Shown here in pieces: positions 8,397 through 11,256 of a DNA stretch of 11,256 bases (its first letter is position 1; every line of letters begins with the position of its first letter). The translations under genes and the position numbers were made by a program. Source of the stretch: Desulfuromonadaceae bacterium UBA2294 (GTDB lineage: Bacteria > Desulfobacterota > Desulfuromonadia > Desulfuromonadales > UBA2294); NCBI GenBank assembly GCA_002345625.1, contig DDWE01000044.1:1-11256 (forward strand), read 5' to 3'. The notes under the pieces are model-generated. The model searched no databases and had not been told where the DNA came from. It saw only the letters and a program-made list of their open reading frames with translations.

Positions 8397-8425
8397 TTGA
8401 CATTGTACGAAAATATGCGTACATT
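8397..8425 (+). promoter_or_regulatory. Sigma70 promoter with embedded palindromic operator, first TA-like module
   Basis: A perfect -35 TTGACA (8397-8402) is followed after exactly 17 nt by TACATT (8420-8425, 4 of 6 match to TATAAT). The spacer carries a perfect inverted repeat, TGTACG (8404-8409) and CGTACA (8418-8423), with an 8-nt AT-rich centre. One arm touches the -35 and the other overlaps the -10. A protein bound here would block RNA polymerase, as expected of an autoregulated toxin-antitoxin operon. The first start codon of the module is 13 nt past the -10, so the leader would be very short. The promoter is a reading of the sequence; repressor identity is inference. Confidence 0.75.
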
Positions 8426-8437
8426 CTTGAAGGGGGT

Positions 8438-8748
8438 ATGGGGTTCAGGCAAGTTAAGTCGCAGGTCATTGATTGCCTGCTTCAAGGCCGGATCATGCAT
8501 GGACAGGGCAATGCAATCGATATGGAAAATCCGCTGGCGACCGGCCTGTCATCCCTGTCGAGGTTACGGCGTTGATTGCTCAAGCGCGCGGTGTTGATTA
8601 TTCATGTAGCCCGCACCATTTCGACCAGAGAATTGAGGTTCATATTATCAAGGTCGGTAACCGGAAGGGCCTTTGGTATATAAAGTGGTACTTTGTTGAG
8701 CCAAATTCGGTGTTTATCAGTGTGCATACTGAAGGGTGCAGACCATGA
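8438..8748 (+). pseudogene. Frameshifted small protein gene, probable toxin partner of a TA-like pair
   Basis: From ATG 8438 (AAGGGGG ribosome site very close upstream, 8430-8436) the frame reads MGFRQVKSQVIDC... to MENPLATG, near 8545, then goes out of frame and stops at 8575. The coherent continuation is in another frame from about 8548: VIPVEVTALIAQARGVDYS, then SPHHFDQRIEVHIIKV, GLWYIKWYFVEP and VFISVHTEG, with a TGA at 8746-8748. Joined, the product would be about 103 residues. The break fits loss of one base near 8545-8550; no slippery heptamer is visible, so programmed frameshifting is unlikely. The rebuilt TGA overlaps the next ATG as ATGA, which supports one ancestral operon. The pattern (helical N-half, beta-rich C-half, about 100 residues) resembles small TA toxins, but I cannot name the family. 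A sequencing error that breaks an intact gene is the main alternative. Confidence 0.65.
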
Positions 8749-9338
8749 ATGTCTTAAAGGTCGGAGATCGGGAGCGTGCTGCCTGCGCAAACTGTGAGGC
8801 GTTTGTTTCGGTCGTTTACTGTCTGCGCGACGTTCCGTTCAGTGACGGCAGTGGCCTGGTCAGTCAGGTGCTGGTTGGCGTCTGCGACCAGTGCGATCAG
8901 GTCTGTGTATTGCCTCAGCAATCGACCCCGACAGTGAAACGGGCTCTGGAAAAACAGCGCAAGCCGCTTGAGAGCCGGGTGCCGGCACATATGATCGATA
9001 TTTTGAATCTGGCCAGCGCCGAGGTGGGCTGCGGAACCGAGTTTGTTCCCTATCTGATCAAATACTATGTTCACGCTCTTGCCAGTCAGCAGATATCACC
9101 GGATCAGCTGTCCCGCTATCTGGCCACTGACCTGGCCAAGGGGAAGGCGGAGAAACGGATTTCTTTGAAGGGGCAGCATATTGTTGCAGAGGTCGGTGAG
9201 CTCAAGGCGCTAACCCGAATCGACAGCACCAGTGATCTGATCCGGGGGGTGATCCTGAAAATCAATGATGACCTTGTTCAACACAAGCGCTCCAAGCCAT
9301 TGAACGAACTGCGCGGCATTGCTGCTGCGGTTGGCTAA
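8745..9338 (+). CDS. Zinc-ribbon / ribbon-helix-helix-like protein, probable antitoxin-regulator (family not recognised)
   Basis: This gives a 197-residue protein from ATG 8745, preferred over GTG 8736 because GAAGGG (8731-8736) lies 8 nt upstream and because ATGA joins it to the previous frame. Residues 14-50 form a Cys4 zinc-ribbon pattern: C14-A-N-C17 and C47-D-Q-C50, with two extra Cys (26 and 54). Two later segments have the look of ribbon-helix-helix or similar small DNA-binding folds: 79-112 (VPAHMIDILNLAS, then FVPYLIKYYVHAL) and 137-178 (KRISLKG, then DLIRGVILKINDDL). No enzyme motif is visible. Being second in a two-gene operon with a palindromic promoter, it is probably the antitoxin and autorepressor, an arrangement like MqsA (zinc domain plus DNA-binding domain). 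Unlike MqsA, I see no Xre-type helix-turn-helix. The assignment to the TA class is inference. Confidence 0.7.
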   Translation: MNVLKVGDRERAACANCEAFVSVVYCLRDVPFSDGSGLVSQVLVGVCDQCDQVCVLPQQSTPTVKRALEKQRKPLESRVPAHMIDILNLASAEVGCGTEFVPYLIKYYVHALASQQISPDQLSRYLATDLAKGKAEKRISLKGQHIVAEVGELKALTRIDSTSDLIRGVILKINDDLVQHKRSKPLNELRGIAAAVG

Positions 9339-9456
9339 AGCGCCACGATTGGCCACTTTATCGAGCTAACTTTCTGTAATTAATTATCTACTCTTCGATC
9401 AGCTACCTGGATGAGCGAAATGGTGCGCGTTGGGTGAATGTCTGCGCGATTGATCT
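9339..9456. other. AT-richer intergenic spacer between the two TA-like modules
   Basis: No supported gene or clear terminator is seen. The stretch includes an AT-rich patch (TAATTAATTA near 9378-9387) and then leads into the operator of the second module. Confidence 0.5.
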
Positions 9457-9489
9457 TTGATATAGGCTGTGTTAGACATTGTATGACAC
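9457..9489 (+). promoter_or_regulatory. Promoter/operator region of the RHH antitoxin-RelE toxin module
   Basis: An imperfect palindrome of two 10-nt arms, GTGTTAGACA (9469-9478) and TGTATGACAC (9480-9489), flanks a single central T; 8 of 10 positions pair. This size and symmetry suit a pair of RHH antitoxin dimers. A -35-like TTGATA lies at 9457-9462, but the -10 is poor (TATGAC at 9482-9487 with a 19-nt spacer is the best I find), so the promoter itself is tentative. The palindrome ends 16 nt before the antitoxin ATG. Confidence 0.55.
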
Positions 9490-9505
9490 GGATGGGAGGT
9501 TAACA

Positions 9506-9718
9506 ATGCTGGCAATCAGGTTGGAAAAAGAGCTGGAACAAGAGATCGACCTTTTGGCCAAGAGCCGGGGGAGTAATCGTAGCGCTATCGTGCGTGAGGC
9601 GATTGTGCGTTATCTTGAGGACCAGGAGGATCTTGATCTGGTGCGGCAGGCGCGGCAGGAAGGGCAGGGGAGTAAATCTCTCAGTGAATTAAGGCGCGAT
9701 CTTGGCCTGGACGGTTAA
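9506..9718 (+). CDS. Ribbon-helix-helix (CopG/RelB-like) antitoxin
   Basis: This 70-residue antitoxin would neutralise the downstream RelE/ParE toxin and repress its own operon. ATG 9506 has a strong GGGAGGT site 5 nt upstream; an earlier start at 9479 is rejected because it lies within the operator. Residues about 1-43 form an RHH domain: the strand MLAIRLEKELEQEI, then helix one (LLAKSRGSNR) and helix two (SAIVREAIVRYLED). The acidic and then basic C-tail ending in LSELRRDLGL is typical of the toxin-wrapping helix of RelB/CopG-type antitoxins. Its end overlaps the toxin start by 17 nt, so translation is probably coupled. The antitoxin comes first, the usual order. Confidence 0.92.
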   Translation: MLAIRLEKELEQEIDLLAKSRGSNRSAIVREAIVRYLEDQEDLDLVRQARQEGQGSKSLSELRRDLGLDG

Positions 9719-9977
9719 GGTCAGTGATTTTGCTGAGCGGCAGCTGAGACGGCTTGATCGACCGGTGCAGAAGCGGTTGCTCGATTGGTTGGCTGAACGC
9801 ATTGAAGGCTGTAAGAACCCGCGCCACTTCGGCGAACCGATTAAGGGTGACTTGACGGATTTGTGGCGCTATCGTGTCGGGGATTATCGTTTTCTGTGTG
9901 AGATACGCGATCAGCAGGTTGTGGTGCTGGTGGTCGCGGTTGGTCATCGGCGAGCCATTTACAGTCGCCGTAAATAG
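9702..9977 (+). CDS. RelE/ParE-family toxin
   Basis: This 91-residue toxin belongs to the RelE/ParE superfamily, whose members cleave mRNA at the ribosome (RelE) or poison gyrase (ParE). No Met start is available; TTG 9702 gives MAWTVKVSDFAERQLRRLD, which matches the usual first strand and helix, and it lies within the antitoxin gene (17-nt overlap). Seen further on are helix two (QKRLLDWLAERIEGCKNP), the FGEPIKGDLTDLWRYRVGDYR core (residues 43-63) with Arg56, Arg58 and Arg63, the strand CEIRDQQVVVLVVAVGHR (66-83) and the C-terminal RRAIY (83-87). The conserved GHRR and final Tyr are typical of mRNA-cleaving RelE members, so RelE-like activity is favoured over ParE-like. The gene looks intact and is followed closely by an intrinsic terminator. 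Confidence 0.92.
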   Translation: MAWTVKVSDFAERQLRRLDRPVQKRLLDWLAERIEGCKNPRHFGEPIKGDLTDLWRYRVGDYRFLCEIRDQQVVVLVVAVGHRRAIYSRRK

Positions 9978-10022
9978 TTTGTCAGCAGACGGCTGGAAAA
10001 CGGTTGTCTTTAAACTCGCTGC

Positions 10023-10046
10023 GGAAGCCATTGGCTTCCTTTTTTT
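10023..10046 (+). terminator. Rho-independent terminator after the RelE-type module
   Basis: A perfect 7-bp stem, GGAAGCC (10023-10029) and GGCTTCC (10033-10039), closes a 3-nt loop (ATT) and is followed by seven T residues (10040-10046). It lies 45 nt after the toxin stop and separates the accessory module from the methyltransferase gene. Confidence 0.92.
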
Positions 10047-10057
10047 GTTCCAAATGC

Positions 10058-10086
10058 TTGCCGATTCAAAACGTGCGGCGCATAAT
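10058..10086 (+). promoter_or_regulatory. Sigma70-type promoter for the methyltransferase gene
   Basis: TTGCCG (10058-10063, 4 of 6) and CATAAT (10081-10086, 5 of 6) are separated by 17 nt. The pair lies just behind the terminator and 47 nt before the methyltransferase ATG. No operator-like symmetry is evident. Confidence 0.6.
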
Positions 10087-10133
10087 GGGGCGCTTTTCGG
10101 CCTGAACGTATAGGCGTAAAAGGGTGGAAAACG

Positions 10134-10730
10134 ATGTGGGATCAGCGCTACGCGACGGATGAGTATGTTTACGGGACAAAGCCGAACGATTTTTTGCTGA
10201 CGGCGGTGGCCGGTCTGCCGCCGCAGCGGGTGCTGTGCCTGGCCGAAGGGGAGGGGCGCAATGCGGTCTATCTGGCGTCGCTCGGGCACGAAGTGCTGGC
10301 GGTCGATGCGTCGGCGGTCGGCTTGGCCAAGGCGCAACGGCTGGCGGCGGAGCGGGGCGTGCAGATTGTCACCGAGGTTGCCGATCTGGCGACTTATGCG
10401 ATTGCTCCGGATTCTTTTGATCTGATCGTTTCGATCTTTTGTCACCTGGTACCCCCTGTGCGCCAGCGTCTGTACCGGCAGGCGGTGCTGGGGCTGCGTC
10501 CGGGTGGCCGGTTCATTCTTGAGGCCTACACGCTGCAGCAAATCGGTCGTGGGACGGGTGGGCCGCAGGTGCCTGAGCTTTTATATGATCTGGCGACCTT
10601 GCGCAGCGATCTTGCCGGGCTTAGGTTAATCCATGCGCAGGAACTGGAGCGTGCGCTGCACGAAGGCCGTTTGCATGACGGTGTCGGGGCGGTGGTGCAG
10701 GTCGTTGGTTTGCGTCCGGAGTCTGTTTAA
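10134..10730 (+). CDS. Class I SAM-dependent methyltransferase (TehB-like)
   Basis: This 198-residue protein starts at ATG 10134, with AGGGTGG (10121-10127) 6 nt upstream. It opens with MWDQRYATDEYVYGTKPNDFL, the N-terminal signature common in small TehB/thiopurine-type methyltransferases. SAM-binding motif I is VLCLAEGEGRNAVYLA (33-48), and the acidic residue of motif II is in LAVDAS (Asp58). A motif IV-like FDLIVSIFCHLVPPVRQRLY and a post-motif LRPGGRFILEAY follow. The family methylates small molecules, including tellurite or thiol-type substrates in some members; the substrate here cannot be read from sequence. The gene has its own promoter and ends 117 nt before secA. A long reverse-strand frame across it is only a shadow. 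Confidence 0.88.
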   Translation: MWDQRYATDEYVYGTKPNDFLLTAVAGLPPQRVLCLAEGEGRNAVYLASLGHEVLAVDASAVGLAKAQRLAAERGVQIVTEVADLATYAIAPDSFDLIVSIFCHLVPPVRQRLYRQAVLGLRPGGRFILEAYTLQQIGRGTGGPQVPELLYDLATLRSDLAGLRLIHAQELERALHEGRLHDGVGAVVQVVGLRPESV

Positions 10731-10759
10731 TGAATCTGCCGTTACGGGGGCATCTTTCC

Positions 10760-10789
10760 TTGTCGGGGCGATTGGGCGTGTGGTAAAAT
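10760..10789 (+). promoter_or_regulatory. Extended -10 promoter upstream of secA
   Basis: TTGTCG (10760-10765, 4 of 6) is followed after 18 nt by TAAAAT (10784-10789, 5 of 6). A TG at 10781-10782, one base before the hexamer, makes it an extended -10 element. The start codon of secA is 58 nt further on, so the leader would be about 50 nt. Confidence 0.6.
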
Positions 10790-10811
10790 TCGCAACTTTC
10801 TTTATGCCCGC

Positions 10812-10827
10812 CCGGGCCGATGCCCGG
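10812..10827 (+). promoter_or_regulatory. GC-rich hairpin in the secA leader
   Basis: CCGGGC (10812-10817) and GCCCGG (10822-10827) can pair perfectly around a CGAT loop. The hairpin ends 7 nt before the CTGGAG ribosome site of secA. There is no T-tract, so it is not a terminator. A role in leader stability or translation is inference. Confidence 0.45.
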
Positions 10828-10847
10828 TGGAGATCTGGAGCGGTTCA

Positions 10848-11256
10848 ATGATTAACACGATTATGAAGAAAATCCTCGGCAGCAAGAACGAGCGTGAACT
10901 GAAGCGGATGCAGCTGCAGGTTGATAAAATCAACAGCCTTGAACCGCAGTTTCAGGCCCTTTCTGATGCTGAGTTGCAGGCCAAAACCGATGAGTTCAAG
11001 CAGCGTCTGGCCGATGGTGCGACCCTCAATGACCTGTTGCCGGAGGCGTTTGCCTGTGTGCGTGAAGCGTCGCAGCGGGTGCTCGGCATGCGTCACTTCG
11101 ATGTGCAGATGGTCGGTGGTATCGTTCTGCACGAGGGGCGGATCGCCGAGATGAAGACCGGCGAGGGGAAGACGTTGATGTCGACCCTGGCGACCTATCT
11201 CAATGCCCTGGCCGGTCGCGGAGTGCATGTGGTGACGGTCAACGACTATCTGGCCA
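10848..11256 (+). CDS. secA: SecA preprotein translocase ATPase, N-terminal part (runs off the window)
   Basis: Only the first 136 codons are present. ATG 10848 is preceded by CTGGAG 7 nt upstream; the second Met at codon 6 is less well placed. SecA is the motor that drives unfolded proteins through SecYEG. The N-terminus reads KKILGSKNERELKR, then LSDAELQAKTDEFKQRL, the standard SecA opening. The nucleotide-binding fold begins with VREASQRVLGMRHFDVQMVGG, where Gln87 is the Q-motif residue, and Walker A MKTGEGKT at 102-109 with Lys108, the same numbering as the E. coli protein. The next strand, VHVVTVNDYLA, matches the family. It is not obviously in an operon with the methyltransferase. No SecM-like upstream gene is seen, so E. 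coli-type SecM arrest control is not supported here. Confidence 0.97.
   Translation, partial: MINTIMKKILGSKNERELKRMQLQVDKINSLEPQFQALSDAELQAKTDEFKQRLADGATLNDLLPEAFACVREASQRVLGMRHFDVQMVGGIVLHEGRIAEMKTGEGKTLMSTLATYLNALAGRGVHVVTVNDYLA

Noticed and set aside
8336..8575. Separate 79-residue protein starting at 8336
   Set aside because: It starts in the promoter region upstream of TTGACA and ends at the frameshift stop; only the part from ATG 8438 looks like coding sequence.
8473..8748. Independent 91-residue protein starting at 8473
   Set aside because: Its first 25 or so residues are an out-of-frame reading of the 5' half of the broken gene; only the part after about 8548 looks genuine.
9681..10541. 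Long reverse-strand frame of 286 codons
   Set aside because: It runs antisense through the RelE toxin, terminator and methyltransferase, all well supported on the + strand; its residues show no domain pattern.

Overview
The window looks like chromosomal DNA from a Gram-negative bacterium of moderate GC. The presence of a complete type I secretion operon with an outer-membrane TolC-like component, plus a SecA N-terminus, shows a diderm. A Desulfuromonadales/Geobacterales-type deltaproteobacterium is my best guess from the overall feel of the SecA and operon sequences, but this is an inference made without any database search. Every gene I can support reads on the + strand.

Region 1 (1-8331) is a type I secretion (T1SS) operon. 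It opens with the 3' part of a very large RTX (haemolysin-type calcium-binding) protein whose start lies upstream of the window. A TolC-family outer-membrane factor, an HlyB-type ABC exporter with a degenerate C39-like domain, and an HlyD-type membrane fusion protein follow. The last three are packed tightly (GTGA overlap, then a 4-nt gap), so substrate and all three exporter parts are made together. The visible RTX protein is built of two roughly 0.85-kb super-repeat units, three RTX nonapeptide blocks, several 'haemolysin-type calcium-binding related' modules and one cadherin/Ig-like domain. This is the architecture of a secreted or surface-attached adhesin or exoprotein.

Region 2 (8332-9977) is a small accessory segment with two toxin-antitoxin-like modules in tandem. 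The first has a near-perfect sigma70 promoter with an embedded palindrome. Its first gene, probably the toxin, appears broken by a single-base frameshift, and an ATGA overlap leads into an intact 197-residue protein with a Cys4 zinc-ribbon and ribbon-helix-helix-like segments. I do not recognise the latter as a named family. The second module is a conventional RHH antitoxin plus RelE/ParE toxin, behind a 21-bp operator-like palindrome and closed by a strong intrinsic terminator.

Region 3 (9978-11256) returns to housekeeping genes. A TehB-like class I SAM methyltransferase sits behind its own promoter, followed by the first 136 codons of secA behind an extended -10 promoter and a GC-rich leader hairpin; secA runs off the end of the window. 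The accessory TA segment therefore sits between a secretion/adhesin operon and a core translocase gene.
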